DNA of 64,000 nt from Telopea speciosissima (GCF_018873765.1 NC_057923.1:1426001-1490000); one strand, 5' to 3'; positions 47,766-59,525 are shown, counted from the first letter of the stretch. Notes: generated by a model from the letters alone, not told the origin. Made by a program: numbers and translations.

Positions 47766-48237
47766 AAATTATACAATTCCATCATCAGGTTGCTGAAACA
47801 CAGATGAACACTCACACGGACAGGTGAAGAGCGAGTGAAAGACATACACTTACAATAAGAACTGGGCAATTTTAGTTGCTGGTAATCACTAAAGTGTGAA
47901 CTTAATCATCCTGAATCTGGCTACCACCAGAAAACAAAATGCTGCATTTGAAATGGAAATTGGAGAAGTGAAACCCCAAGTTTCTGAGATGAGAAACAAT
48001 ACCGAGAAGATTTTGATCTGATCTAACAAGCATTAGCCAGGCATTTGCGTCTTAGTTAAGACGGGTCGTGGAAAGAACAGGACCCATATTTTAGTAACTT
48101 GAATGAAATTTGGTTTTAGCAGAATAATTCGTGCTAGCAGTTGCTGAAAAAGAAAACAAGTTTATAATCTCCAATTGAGAACAAAATAAAATGATGCACC
48201 AATAGAAGCTAAGGAATAATAACAATGGATTCTCAGA
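47766..48237. other. No gene seen: spacer between two LTR elements
   Basis: Continuation of the non-coding DNA into which the 39.4-47.8 kb element inserted. No coding signal. Confidence 0.5.
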
Positions 48238-48312
48238 GATTAGGAGTCCTTTTATGAGTCAATTTATGAATTCTAGAAGGTCTTTATATATGTAATACAC
48301 CTCAATCAATTA

Positions 48313-48468
48313 GGATATGTTTGAAAGCCAAGATAAGAAAAGAAAAGAAAAGGAAAAAATTGATCTTTTTTTGAAAAAGAGAAGAGAGATAGATATATTA
48401 TCTCATCATTACTGTCATCATGACTTTTGTCCTATTATGTTTTCTTTTCTTGCCTTCCAAATATAGCC
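48313..48468. mobile_element. Tourist-like (PIF/Harbinger) MITE inside the 5' LTR
   Basis: A 156-bp element begins GGATATGTTTGAAAGCCAAG and ends GCCTTCCAAATATAGCC, inverted ends of about 25 bp. The target duplication is TTA (48310-48312 and 48469-48471). The matching site in the 3' LTR (about 49959-49970, CATCAATTAGAGATG) has a single TTA and no insert, which proves the boundaries. Confidence 0.9.
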
Positions 48469-48866
48469 TTAGAGATGATTTGAGTAGAGAATACAAACTT
48501 TTTTCCCCAGATTTTTGGTGTTGTTGAGTAGTACATACAAGACTGGTATCCCAAACCTGATTTCTTCTCTTCTCTTTGGTTTTCTCCTTATCGACCTCAT
48601 CGCTTTTACGTCCTCTTCCATCGATCTGATTTCTTCTCTTAACAATGCAGTACTTCCTTTATCTCATGTTTGATCACAGATTTGATCATTGGTCCTACTT
48701 GCATTTGAGATCCATGATTTGGATTTTAGATTGCATTATTTGGTATCAGAGCCAAACTTGGCCAAAGATACCTACGTTTTTAAGATCATAGTTTACTTGC
48801 CCAACAAAAAAACCTGCTATTTTACTCATGGATGATGGGCAGAGTGACAATTTCATCTCATAGTCT

Positions 48867-49246
48867 GTGGTGGAGATGTTATCAAAGACCAACGAAATTA
48901 TAATTGAAGTTGAAAATGATGTCTTCGTCGAATTATCAATTTCTCAATATTGTGATGGTGTTTATTATGAGATATTTGAATCTTTTGAATGCATCATTAA
49001 AGTTAGTCGGCAATGGTTGGAAGAGCAAAGAGGTGTAGATTGCGATAGCAATTTGTACATCCTAAAGCCTTCTAATCTATGACAGACGTTTGCTTTGAAA
49101 GAATTGGTTGACAAAGTATCCTCAGAACCAAAGGAGGCGACACCAATAGTGCAACCACATGAAGAGCGGAAAGGGCCAACACAAGAAGAATGCCACTTTG
49201 ATGTGGAAAAACAAGTAACGATAAAGGGGGACGATATGGATGATTA
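48867..49246 (+). pseudogene. Unrecognised reading frame inside the Gypsy-like element
   Basis: The frame reads MVEMLSKTNEIIIEVENDVF and continues to 49082, where a TGA interrupts it. It then stays open (QTFALKELVDKVSSEPKE) to 49246. It is acidic with no motif that I know. Its position after the primer site is where gag would begin, but I see no gag features. The function is unknown. Confidence 0.4.
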
Positions 49247-49461
49247 ATATGGGTGGAGAAACAATAGATTACTATTGTGATGGATGTTCTACATATTGAG
49301 TTTGTTATTCCTCATATGTTTCATGATGAGGATACGACATCTAAGTTTCATCGTTGGAACTTGATTCGTGATACGAGTGAGCATGAGACATTTTCCTGAG
49401 TTCTTCTATTTTTGCCCTTCTACAAAGCTCGAGGGCGAGGTTTTCTCAATACTTGGGGAAT

Positions 49462-50222
49462 TGATGCAGTTGCATTTGGCACTAATTCCGTATGGAGGCC
49501 TACATCAAAGCTTGGGAGGCTCATAAGGTGCTGCCGGCAGTCCAATGGGCAGAAATTGAACTCTAGATAATTATATTATAGATTGGGCCTTTTATTTTTT
49601 TGGATTTCATTGTAATGGGCCTAATTTATAAGCTCATAAAGTGGGGATAAAATTAGTACATGGGATTCATAGTTGTCAAGGCGTCACCTAGGCGTCCAGG
49701 TGCCTTGGACGTCTTGGTCGCTTTGGTGGTGTCACCTTGCACCTAGACCCCTCTAACGCCTTGGGTCGCCTAGGCATGACAACTATGATGGGATTAGCAG
49801 TTATGAGTTTGGGTTAGATTAGATACTTAATAACTAAATAATTTTTTTTTTGAGTTTGTTTTACTTTATTGAGTGTGTTAAGGTGATTAGGAGTCCTTCT
49901 ATGAGTCAATTTAGTAATATTAGAAGTTTTTATATATGTAATACAATCCCCATCAATTAGAGATGATTTGAGTAAAGAATAAGTTTTTCATTTTTTTAAG
50001 GATTTTGGTGTCATTGAGTAGTGCATGCAAGGTTGGTATCCCAAACCTGATTTCTTCTCTTCTTCCTCCCCAGCAGATTGACATCATCTCTATTCCCTCC
50101 CCTCCATCGATCCGATTTCTTCCCTTAACAACGTGGTTACTTCCTTTATCTTAGATCTGATCACAGATTTCATCATGGGGCCTCTTACATTTGAGATCAA
50201 TAATCTGGATATTTAGATTACA
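49462..50222 (+). repeat. 3' LTR of the Gypsy-like element, with MITE insert
   Basis: Starts TGATGCAGTTGC and ends GATTACA. The part from about 49887 onward aligns to 48238-48735 with moderate divergence, the MITE excepted. It contains family A MITE copy 3. Confidence 0.7.
49668..49787. mobile_element. hAT-type MITE, family A copy 3
   Basis: A 120-bp element begins CATAGTTGTCAAGGCGTCAC and ends GGCATGACAACTATG. It has an exact 8-bp target duplication ATGGGATT (49660-49667 and 49788-49795). It is very close in sequence to copy 4 at 55050 and is inserted in the 3' LTR. Confidence 0.93.
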
Positions 50223-51744
50223 TTATACACTTTCATATTAGATGCTCTAATATCTTTTAAAAGTCAAATACATGGACAAGTAAGAATTATATTTCGTTTA
50301 TATCTATGAATCATATGATGGCTGGTGATTGGAGAATTTAGAATTCTAAAAACCAGATGATTAGTATTTGACATTCCTTTGTGTTCTTTTGACCAGAAGG
50401 ATCAGAAACATCTTAGCTGTTTTCTTCAACTAGTTCACAATTCCAAGTAAAAGATTCTTATCAGTTAAAAAGAATTATTTTGATTTGAGATACCTTAACC
50501 ATAGATAGTCTAATATCTTCTGTAAAGTCAAATACATGGGATAGTAGAAGTTATATATACCTATTACACGATGGCTGGTTATGAAGAATTTAGAATTTGA
50601 AAACCAGGTTTTCTTCACGGTTACACTTTTGACACAGTGCTTTTCATTAATTCCTCCGCCACACCCCCTCCAAAAAAGTCTTTCCTGGATATCTCCCAAT
50701 CAATCGTTTAGCTCTGGAATCTTGAAGAAATTACATTTACATTGTCGAACTGCTGCTATCAGGTGCTTAGAGAGTGGATTGAACCAATCCAACACTTTAT
50801 TCCGTACCCTTTTTTATTGTTCCCAAATGGGAAAAGAAGCCTTTCAATTCTTGATTTATTTTGGTTAACTCTTTGATACAATAATCATTCGTTCTCATAT
50901 TCTTAAATTTCTTGATCCAAAAACCTCTTGCTCTTGAACTAAAAAATTTAGTTTTTGAATCAATCCCCTATCAACCCTGGCCAATTAGTCAAGTCAGTTT
51001 CTCCATAATCCTCATTTCTTGATTTCCGTTAGGATTGATAGAAAGTAAACTGAGATGATTCTTGATAAATAGATTGACCTTCTAGAAGAAGTTTATTGAT
51101 GTAATCATTGATAGGTTTTTTTAGGTTTTAGTTTCATTTCATATATATATATGCGAACTAGTAATTTATTTAATGGATTTCAGATACTCCTTTCTGCAAT
51201 TTGGTAGTCATACTTTTCTTGCCCATGGGCTTTGGCCTTCCTGCTCAAGAAATACTTAAAGAAAAAAGGACGAACACAGGAGATAACCAATTTGAGTAGC
51301 CACTAATTTCAGTTACCAGTAATAGCCATGATAAGATGGCAATGTTTGACATGCTTAACCTAGATAATGAGAGCCAAAAATTATACTAAACCACTGCAGC
51401 ATTCTGTTCGTTATAGTGCTATGCAAGTACAAAAGGAGAAAATCAGAAAAGAAAAGAATTATACCTATCACAAGATGATCAGTTGCCATAACTTAATGTA
51501 ACTTTCGATATTTCTCACTTTTACTAGCTCAAAGCCTCAAACGATCCTGCAAAAGCTTCTTACTACACAACCATGTACCTCATATTCTGACCGGAAAAGC
51601 ACCAGGTGTCATATAACCGAAATAATAATATGAACTTCTCCATTAGTGACCTTATTCTTGCCATTATCATCATCATCAATGTCGTCACCAGAATTGTCAA
51701 CTTTACAGTCAGCTTTGTCAATCATGGTAAAGCTACATAAATCT
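50223..51744. other. No gene seen: 3' flank of the mitochondrial carrier gene
   Basis: Non-coding and AT-rich. The part near 51500-51744 is probably the carrier 3' UTR. GTCTAATATCTTCTGTAAAGTC (50507) partly repeats an upstream stretch near 50245, so a diverged local duplication is present. Confidence 0.5.
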
Positions 51745-54700
51745 TTATTCAAGATCTAGACTCTTTTTCATGGTCTCATAAACAAGATAAGTAATGCTTG
51801 CAGATGGCACAACTTTAAGAAGATTTGGAAAAATTCCTCTGTAGAATCCCTTAATACCTTCATGATGGAGGGTCCTCCAAAATACATCTGACATTCCCTT
51901 ATAAGCAGCATCTGTATTAGAACGTTGAGCTTGCAATCTGAAAACATAAGATGAGTTAGCCTCCATGCACGGTGTCAGCAAGGATAACTTGAACTACATC
52001 AACATATACAAAAAATGCAAGTTTCATTCATACTTCACTGACTTGCCTGGTTCTGATAACCTGCAATGGATACACACACGTTGCTCCAAGGGCTCCAGAG
52101 ACTGTGCCACACCCCAATTGCACGAGAGGACCAGGTTCTTTAATATTATATATTTCAGGGTTCAACAACAAATGTATAACCATATCAGAACAATTGCTAT
52201 GGAGCAGAAGCAGAAAAATAAATTTGAATGGAAAAGCAAACATCAGCAAGAGAGCTCTATGGATGATCTTACCACTATCACGAAGAATGTAAGTTTTTGA
52301 CATATCCTTTAAGGTCTCATACGCAGCAAGATCTATTCCTGCATAAGGTATAATCCCAAGGAGAGATGGAATGATGCCCCTATAGAAGGCTCGAGGACCC
52401 TCCTGAACCCAGATGTCCCTTGTCAGAGACCCAAGTTTTGGAACTTTTCCACCTTCACAAACAAAAGTCTGTAATCGGGTTTTCACAAGATCCATTGGGT
52501 AGATAACAGTCTGCGCTACTGCACCTGCCGCACCCCCAGCAATAAGGCGCCCAGAAGTACCTATATCACCTTTATCTTCTCCTTTAGCATCGGCAATCAA
52601 ATTCTTCAGCATTTCATAAGTATAAAATCTTATGGCACTTTCAGGTGCAACCTTCAGGACATTTAGTCCATTCCCTCGGAAAAATCCAACGAAACCACCC
52701 TCTCTCCATATGTCCTTTAAAGCTGGAATAATACGGGCATCAGTTGTTTGAACTTGTAAAACCACCTTCAGTCGATCAAGAGGAGCCGTTGCAGTACGAG
52801 ATGTGGCTCCTGCAACTCCCCCAGCAATCAAGTATTTGCTTGCATGGACATGCTTACTGATGCCCTCTGGAATAACAGCTTGTTCCCCGATATCTACAAG
52901 ACATACCCTTTCCCAGTACTGATAAATGTTCTCAATAGTGGCCTCATGAGGATACAGTAGAAGAAAATCTCTCCATTCTTCAAAGGTAATAATTCCATTG
53001 TTGTCCTTATCCACATGTTCTACGAAGCGCACAAGTTCCTCCTCGTCAATTTCAATCCCTGCAAAACAGAAACTGCCATGACTTATAAGTTGAAACAACT
53101 GAATCAAAAGGGATCTACCAACTGAAAATTCTACAGTTGAGGGCTATCTGAAAAAAGAGATGATCTGGCAGACCCCAATTTTATACATATGCATCACTAT
53201 CAATGTCTCAATAGAATGTAAAACCCATCAAACCATGCACTCAATATCCTAAATACTGTGACGAAGAACAGAACAAGGGGTAAGCAACTTAAACAGTGTT
53301 CCCACTCCAAGACCTTTTTGTCAGTAAGCTTACAAATGGGAGATGGAGACAAGCATACTTGGTCTAACACTGTCAAGCACCATCTAAGATTCTATGGGAT
53401 CTTGGGCCATCTCTATTTGGATGAAACTTGATATATGAGCACAGAGGATACTGGACCCTACCTGCCAACAAAATTTGGGCCCCACTTGATCTGCAATAGG
53501 GCTGTACAGAGAGGTCTTCCTAGGTGGCTGTCCAGGATACTGGAGCCCCAAAAAGCATATCATGAACATATCTCCATATAAAATTCTTTAGTGTTGGCAG
53601 CAGAAGGAGTTTCCAAATTGATTTCCAGAATGCTCTGTCATCATTGTTTGACATCTCAACTGTCTTGGAAGTTATGATCTCTGTATTTTCCCCAGAGCAT
53701 GATGGTATGCAGTATGCAGTTTCACCAAAAACACACCAGTTTTTGAAAAATTCCACATAATCTTATCAGGCCATCCCACAAGACTTAATGTCTAAAGATG
53801 ATTACCTTCCAGATGTTAGTAAGACACAAGGCCCCAATAAATCCTTCTTCCCTGTCTTCTTGGTGGTATCAATCAACTCAAAATCTAGTCGACCTCTGCC
53901 ACTCTTCACTAGTAGAGATATTGTTGTGTACTAGTCGATCTAATGTCATTAATGTTGTGCTATAGTCGACAAAGGGAACAGCTTCAATCTTCCCTACCCA
54001 TGGAAGTGCCTTCGCTCCACTTTCACTTTAGCTAGTAGAGCTATGCAGTAGGTAGGAATGTAGGATACAGTTGCTATGATTGTCCTTAGGTTACTTTAAG
54101 ATTATATATATAGAGGGTTCCCTCTGACGCCCGTGCGCAGTTTCGGGCAAAGGAGGGAGGTAGAATAGGAAACTTCATCAAATAGGGGGTATTTAGGACT
54201 TTTTAGAGGTGATGTGCTACAGTGTTTCAGGTGGGGGTGTGCAGTTTTGCCCGAACACTGGCGTCGTGGGGGATCTTTACCCCATATATCTATATCATAC
54301 TATCATACTATCATACTATCATACTATATTATAAATGTAGAAACTCAAAAGTCATGGCAAATCTTTTCATACCAAAAACACCCTTCAACAATATCAATAA
54401 GCCCAAAAAAATACCTTTCATTAATTATTAATTATTAATTGTTATAATTTTCAGCTAAATTAAATTCTTACTCCATTAATAAACCCCCCCTCAATGTTAC
54501 ATTAATTATTCTTTTATAAAAACTAATGGACCAATCGTTTCCCTATTCAGTTTTCTCACATTTTTTCAGATAAATTCAATAAGAGATAATTATTATTAAT
54601 TATTAATTAGAAATTATAAATTATAAAGAGAGAGTAAAATAATAAAAAATTTACAATATTATCCATTATTCCTTGAACAATCGATAACCCCCCTCAATTA

Positions 54701-57272
54701 ATTGTTATAATTTTGAAAATACCCTTCATTAATTATTAATTATTATAATTTTCAGCTAAATTAAATTCTTACTTCATTAATAAACCCCCCCTCAATGTTA
54801 CATTAATTATTCTTTTATAAATATTAAGGGACCAATCGTTTCCCTACTCAGTTTTCTCACGTTTTTTCAGATAAATTCAATAAGAGATAATTATTATTAA
54901 TTAGAAATTAGAAATAAGAGATAATGTTTGTTTATATAAACAATTTTATTATTTAAGTAAAACATCTAAAATGTTGGGTGTTCATTTCGGTGATTCATAA
55001 ATGAAAAAAAGCAAACACGTGCATTTGAACGTGCAACTTTACTAGTATACATAGTTGTCAAGGCGTCACCTAGGCGTCCAGGTGCCTTGGACGCCTTGTT
55101 CGCCTAGTTGGTGTCGCCTTAAACTTTGCCCCTCTCCACCGCCTTGGGTCGCCTAACCGCCATGACAACTATGCTAGTATATATATATATATATATATTA
55201 ATTAAAAAAAAAACAGCTGATAGTTGTTGAACAACCAAACATATAGGTAAGGATTGAAGAAATGGGATCCAAGCATGGTGTGTTCATTGAACTACCATCT
55301 CCAATACTCCAACATAGACCTTCCTTCAATAGATCATGTGCCAAGTATATGCTCTTCCATACCCATGAGGCATTACCTCTTTGGCTTAGCATCAAATAGA
55401 ACAGTATTTGAAAATATTTTCCTTTGAGAACCTTAACCTAGAGAGCATTAGGTTATGTAACTATTCTACACCCCTACATTGCCAAAAGAGCTTTGAGAAA
55501 TTTTCAAAATCTCTAAACCCCATGCACCCTGTTGTCCTAGTTTTCACACAGTTTCAACCACCTGATCCACTAAATGTCTTAGTTTTTCTCCCCCAAACTC
55601 CACCAGAATGTGGAGATTATGGAATGTAGCTTTTTACATAGTAATGGCGACAGCTTAAAAACAGACAAGGCATCTATTGGAGCAGCAGTTGCCACAGGTT
55701 TGATCAAACTTCTTCCCAGCCCAGAAATTGAATCTTGCTTTTCTACCCTGCAGCTTCTGCTTGGACCTTTTCCAAAATGCCATTCAACATCTTCTTTTTA
55801 GTCCTACCAAAAGATGTGGGCAGACCCATATATTTCTCTTGAACAACTCAATTTGCTATTCACTATTTCTCCCCTTATGGATTTTAATTTTCTCCCATCA
55901 TGGTTATAGACTTATAGTGGTTGGCCCATATGATCCATATTGGTATTGGACGGACAAGAATAATCTAATCCTTATAGCTGGCAGCTGGGCAACATAGGAT
56001 TGCCCAGTCCCTCAGTCCCAAGGGCAAGATAACTGTCACAGCAACTTTGATAGAAATATGCCATCTTTGATGCTTGTCCAGTCTCTCACTGCTCAGTTGA
56101 TCTATCAGGGGTAGGCATTGGCATCACCCAAGAACAATCCAGTCTCTTATTAAACCTTAAATCTATACTCCCAATCTCTAAAATGTAAGACGCTTTTAAC
56201 CCTCTACTATAATTCCTATAGCTCTGACTAGTGTAAAGCTAACTTATTAGTTATTACCTATCTATATTTTCATCTTTTTAAGTTTTCCTTCATTTGCTGA
56301 ACCTGTAGTACTCCACCTATAATTCTGCTAGTTTCACCAACACAACACTAAATTTCCCATCTCAAATCATAATTACCTCTCTAAAAACATTAATTGACAA
56401 CCCTTAAACAAAGAACAAAGATAACCGCCTAAGAAAACCCTTGCATACCTCTTATCAATTTGAACTCATTTATGAACCATCACCATACATGCTTGGATAG
56501 CACAGAAAATCTTAGCCCCCCCCCCCCCCCCCAATTTCCTATGGACTTTCAACTTCAGTCTCCAGTAAGACCCTATTTTTAAAGCCTAAACCATAACACT
56601 AACACCCAAATTCTACATACACCATAATTCCCTGCTTTGGAATATAAAACATAAACCCTATAATCACTCAATTAATCCTCTTTGCATCAAATATTGACAA
56701 TGATCATGCAATAAGTGCTCTTGTCAATGAACAGCTTATGGCAATGTATGGGTAGAGTAGAGAAAGATACCACAAAGAATATTAGTAGAGCACAGAAAAT
56801 ATTGTATACCTGCCCTCACGAGTGCATCCCAGAGCTCTTCTGGTAAAATGCATCCATTGTGTTCCACATCAATAGCTTGAAAGATGCGATAAAGTTCAAG
56901 CTCCTTGTCATCCATGTATCGCCGGAACTCCTGGTAATCGACTCTACCATCTCTGTTTGCGTCGCAGACCTTTAGGAGCTCCTTTGCATACTTGTATTCA
57001 GCTGGTATCTGGAGTGCTGATAGGCCTGCCTCAATCAGCGTGTAGTCCAAATATCCAATATTTGCGACATCGAAAAAATTAAACAAGCTGCGGATCCTCA
57101 GCTCCCTTTCTTCCTTAGTTTCTTGTGATGCCAGAAGCACATGATCCATGGTTACGGGCCCGGATTTCTTAACAGGATTGGAGCTACCCGAACGCTGTTC
57201 GTTCTCAGCTGCGTTCTTTGCTTCCATTTTTGGAAGACCAGCATGTGCGATGGCCTGTCCCGCCCCGGGCAT
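51745..57272 (-). CDS. Calcium-regulated mitochondrial ATP-Mg/Pi carrier (SCaMC/APC), 4 coding exons
   Basis: Inner-membrane exchanger of Mg-ATP for phosphate, gated by Ca2+. Coding exons on the minus strand are 57272-56810, 53058-52273, 52137-52047 and 51937-51745; phases close to 510 aa. The N-terminal half has four EF-hand-like loops: about 68-79 (degenerate), 104-115 [12 protein letters not shown], 135-146 [12 protein letters not shown] and 171-182 [12 protein letters not shown]. Three carrier repeats follow, with signatures PLDRLK, PMDLVK and PLQVIR. Intron 3 begins GC rather than GT (AG/GCAAGT). The second Met (residue 16, at 57227; [10 protein letters not shown]) matches where Arabidopsis APC proteins start, so the true product may be 495 aa. 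Intron 1 is 3.75 kb and full of transposon pieces. It is most like Arabidopsis APC1-3. Confidence 0.96.
53384..53790 (-). pseudogene. LINE remnant (reverse transcriptase zinc-binding region)
   Basis: The minus strand reads [16 protein letters not shown] (about 53785 downward), then [20 protein letters not shown] and RYVHDMLFG, in two frames. This is the zf-RVT region of plant LINEs. It lies in intron 1 of the carrier gene, in the same orientation. Confidence 0.7.
54113..54283. mobile_element. MITE-like inverted-repeat element
   Basis: Inverted ends: left GAGGGTTCCCTCTGACGCC with a following CAGTTTCGGGCA; right, on the other strand, GGGGTAAAGATCCCCCACGA with a following GTGTTCGGGCA. About 171 bp, flanked by ATATAT on both sides. 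It lies in intron 1 of the carrier gene. Confidence 0.65.
54289..55045 (+). mobile_element. Probable non-autonomous Helitron
   Basis: It starts TCTATATCATACTATCATAC after an A and ends ACTAG before a T, as expected for insertion into AT. Some 11-12 bp before the end a short hairpin is possible (CACGT...ACGTG within AACACGTGCATTTGAACGTG). The start and end resemble plant Helitrons (TC...CTAG with a CACGTGCA-type hairpin). No Rep/helicase is present. It holds an internal duplication of about 180 bp (54423 and 54731). Confidence 0.65.
54423..54912. repeat. Direct repeat of about 180 bp, offset about 308 bp
   Basis: The segment beginning TTAATTATTAATT and containing TTTTCAGCTAAATTAAATTC, AACCCCCCCTCAATG and CAATCGTTTCCCTA occurs at 54423-54605 and again at 54731-54912 with few differences. 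Confidence 0.88.
55050..55173. mobile_element. hAT-type MITE, family A copy 4
   Basis: A 124-bp element begins CATAGTTGTCAAGGCGTCAC and ends CGCCATGACAACTATG. It has an exact 8-bp target duplication CTAGTATA (55042-55049 and 55174-55181). It landed across the 3' end of the Helitron. Confidence 0.93.
55198..55395 (-). pseudogene. LINE remnant (region just before zf-RVT)
   Basis: The frame contains [20 protein letters not shown] followed by SIGDGSSMN, a segment that in plant LINEs lies just upstream of the zinc-binding region. With 53384-53790 it probably represents one LINE, split by the Helitron and MITEs. Confidence 0.65.
55400..56735. other. Intron 1 of the carrier gene, no further gene seen
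   Basis: Intronic DNA with a 16-nt C run near 56517-56532. Plus-strand frames here have no recognisable domain. Confidence 0.5.
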
Positions 57273-58886
57273 TCTTCAAAACGTCCCACCCATAGAAATG
57301 GGAACCCCTCAATTTATACGTCTTCAACAATATCGTTGCAGATCGAGATTTGAACCGAACAAGAATTTCGTTATCGAGAAAAAGAATAAAAGGCCACAGA
57401 ATCGTTTCTAAGCTAGAAAAGCATGAGCTGCACTACTGTAACCAATATTGAAGAAACCAAAGATCTAAGCCGCTTCAGGTCTGAAAAAATAATTAAATTC
57501 CATAATTTAATTGATGCTCATTTCATCAACCGGACCTTCCTGAATCTTTTGTACAAATTCCAGCAGAAAAAGGAGGAAGATCTACAGTTGGGCCTCAAAA
57601 GCCAGAGTTTTGGAGGCAACTGAATCAGAATACAAAAAGACGAGAAGAGGAGCTTAATTCTCTCTCTCTTTCTCTGCACCCTTCTGTTTACCAAAATTCG
57701 GCAGAAGATAGATAGATCGATCAATCGATGGATGGTGTATTCGGTTCAATGGAAAAAAATAATCGAAACAAAGAATTCACCTAGGGGAGACAATAACTCA
57801 GAAATCGTATGAAATCTGACCTAATTCCGTCGGTATAGGAATTGAGAAACGCAAGAGAGATCGATCGGGAAAATCGGAAAGGCACAAAAAAAGAAGAGAA
57901 TATGGAGTTGGGAAGTAGAGGAGGAAATTCTAGTTCTATTCGGAATCTGGAGTGATCACACTGCTCGCAGCGAGGTCGCAAACATATCGACTTTCAGAAA
58001 ATTTCTGAGCAACCAAGCCGCAAGTTGTAGTACCGGCTAAAGGAGGATCTCCAGTGAATGCAGATAAAGAGAACGGAGAATCCACGACCAGGAACACCGA
58101 TCCATCACACACGACGGTATCAATGGATCAATCCTTGCAGTGCAGTTGAAGTTGCAGGTGAAAGACAGACAAACACAGAGACGAGAAACACAGAGAAGAG
58201 ATATCACATCATATTATATTATTTTATTATTTATTATTTTTATTGTGACAAGCAAAGAAAATAAAAAATAAAAAATAAAAGAAAAAGAAAAATAAAAATT
58301 AAAAACAAAAGAAAATGAAATGAGGTATGGAAACTTTTCCTTATTCAGGTTAGGAAAAAAAAAAGATGGAAATTCCTGTCTCTTCCTATAAAGTGTTTCC
58401 TGGCTGGTTCGGATATTCTTTTCCGATATCTTCAGATTCTTTCTAGACTAGATCGGGTGGTGTACACCGCAGTAGATTGTAGCGTAAAGCTGAGCACTGA
58501 GTCCTCAACCCATTACATTAAATTTTATTCTAATTATAAAAACTTTTACTTTGCCAAAAGCCAAAATGAAAAATAATCCCAAAGTCCTGAATTTTCCCTG
58601 AAAAATAAAAAAACTCGCGTGCCTCACGATTCGGGTTTCCAATCCAGAAGACCAAAAGAGATTTTTTTTTCCTTCTTCTTCTTCTACCTAGAATTCGGAT
58701 GGGCTTGGTCAGTATTTCAAGGCCAAGGCCAAGGCCCAGACATTCTATTTAACATAAGAAAAGAAATCCCCAGTGGGCCGTGGGTCTTTGTAGCTGTGTG
58801 CTTGACTTGACTTGACTTCTACCTACCTAGCTACCTACTGTGGCTTCTTCGAACACCCCTCGGCCCAAACCCGTCTCTATTCTAAT
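57273..58886. other. 5' side of the carrier gene: leader and promoter, no other gene seen
   Basis: Probable 5' UTR and promoter of the carrier gene, possibly with a leader intron. On the minus strand a TATAAATT lies about 40 bp upstream of the ATG at 57272. A TC-rich stretch is near 57659-57680, and A/T-rich words near 58200-58320. No other coding region is supported. Confidence 0.45.
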
Positions 58887-58887
58887 A

Positions 58888-59525
58888 AGGGGGGTGTCAA
58901 TCGGTTTGGTTCTGTTGTTTTTTTTTCTTCTTTCTTTCCTCCACTTCGGTTCAGGATACAATATGTAAAATCAAAATCATTCCAAAATCCAATACTTTTT
59001 CATACCCTCAAATCAAAACCGAACTAATTTTATTCGGTTTGTTTTTGTTTTGTTTTTTCCCCCCCCCCCCCCCCATTTTCACCCGGTTCGCATACAATCT
59101 AAATAATCTTATTCAGTTTTGTTTATTTCATTGTCTCGTACTGTCCTTGAGAAGTAAGACTAGAAAGAGGAAATAAGCAAAGTGCAAAACTACAGAAGAG
59201 AAAGTGAACATAGTGATAGTTGAAGATGAAGCAGATGATAAGTGAACGGAGTGACGATCGAAGGAGGAGGTGGAAGGGATAAAATAAAAACTAAACCTCT
59301 AAAACTCGTGTTTTTTTAAACCTACTAAGTTTTTGTATGGTTTAAGTTCAGTTTCAGTTTACACAAGATACTTTGTCCGATCTCACTACAAATCAACAGT
59401 TTTTAATCTAAAACCAAAACCGAATCAACTCAAATGTAGTTTCATTTTTTCAAAGTCAAAACCGAATAATTTTTCTCAAGTTCAATTCGATTCCGCTTCT
59501 ACATTGACAACTTTGAAGTCTAATA
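58888..59525. mobile_element. Possible non-autonomous hAT-type element
   Basis: It starts GGGGGGTGTCAATCGGTTTG and ends CATTGACAACTTTGAAG, weakly inverted ends. TCTAATA flanks both sides (58881 and 59519). The interior is rich in ATTCGGTTT, AAAACCGAA and CAAAACC words, like 33172-33690, and contains a 16-nt C run near 59060-59074. Confidence 0.45.

Larger units (their letters stand above)
48238..50222 (+). mobile_element. 5'-truncated LTR element, Gypsy-like, plus strand
   Basis: An LTR remnant (48238-48735) ends ATTGCA and is followed by a primer site TGGTATCAGAGCC (from 48741). About 0.7 kb of internal DNA follows. A purine-rich ACTTGGGGAAT then precedes a full 3' LTR (49462-50222, TGATGCAG...GATTACA). 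The stretch CTCGAGGGCGAGGTTTTCTC before the 3' LTR is like the end of many plant Gypsy polyproteins. The first LTR lacks about the first 425 bp present in the second. The internal frames are small, so it is non-autonomous or largely deleted. Confidence 0.7.
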
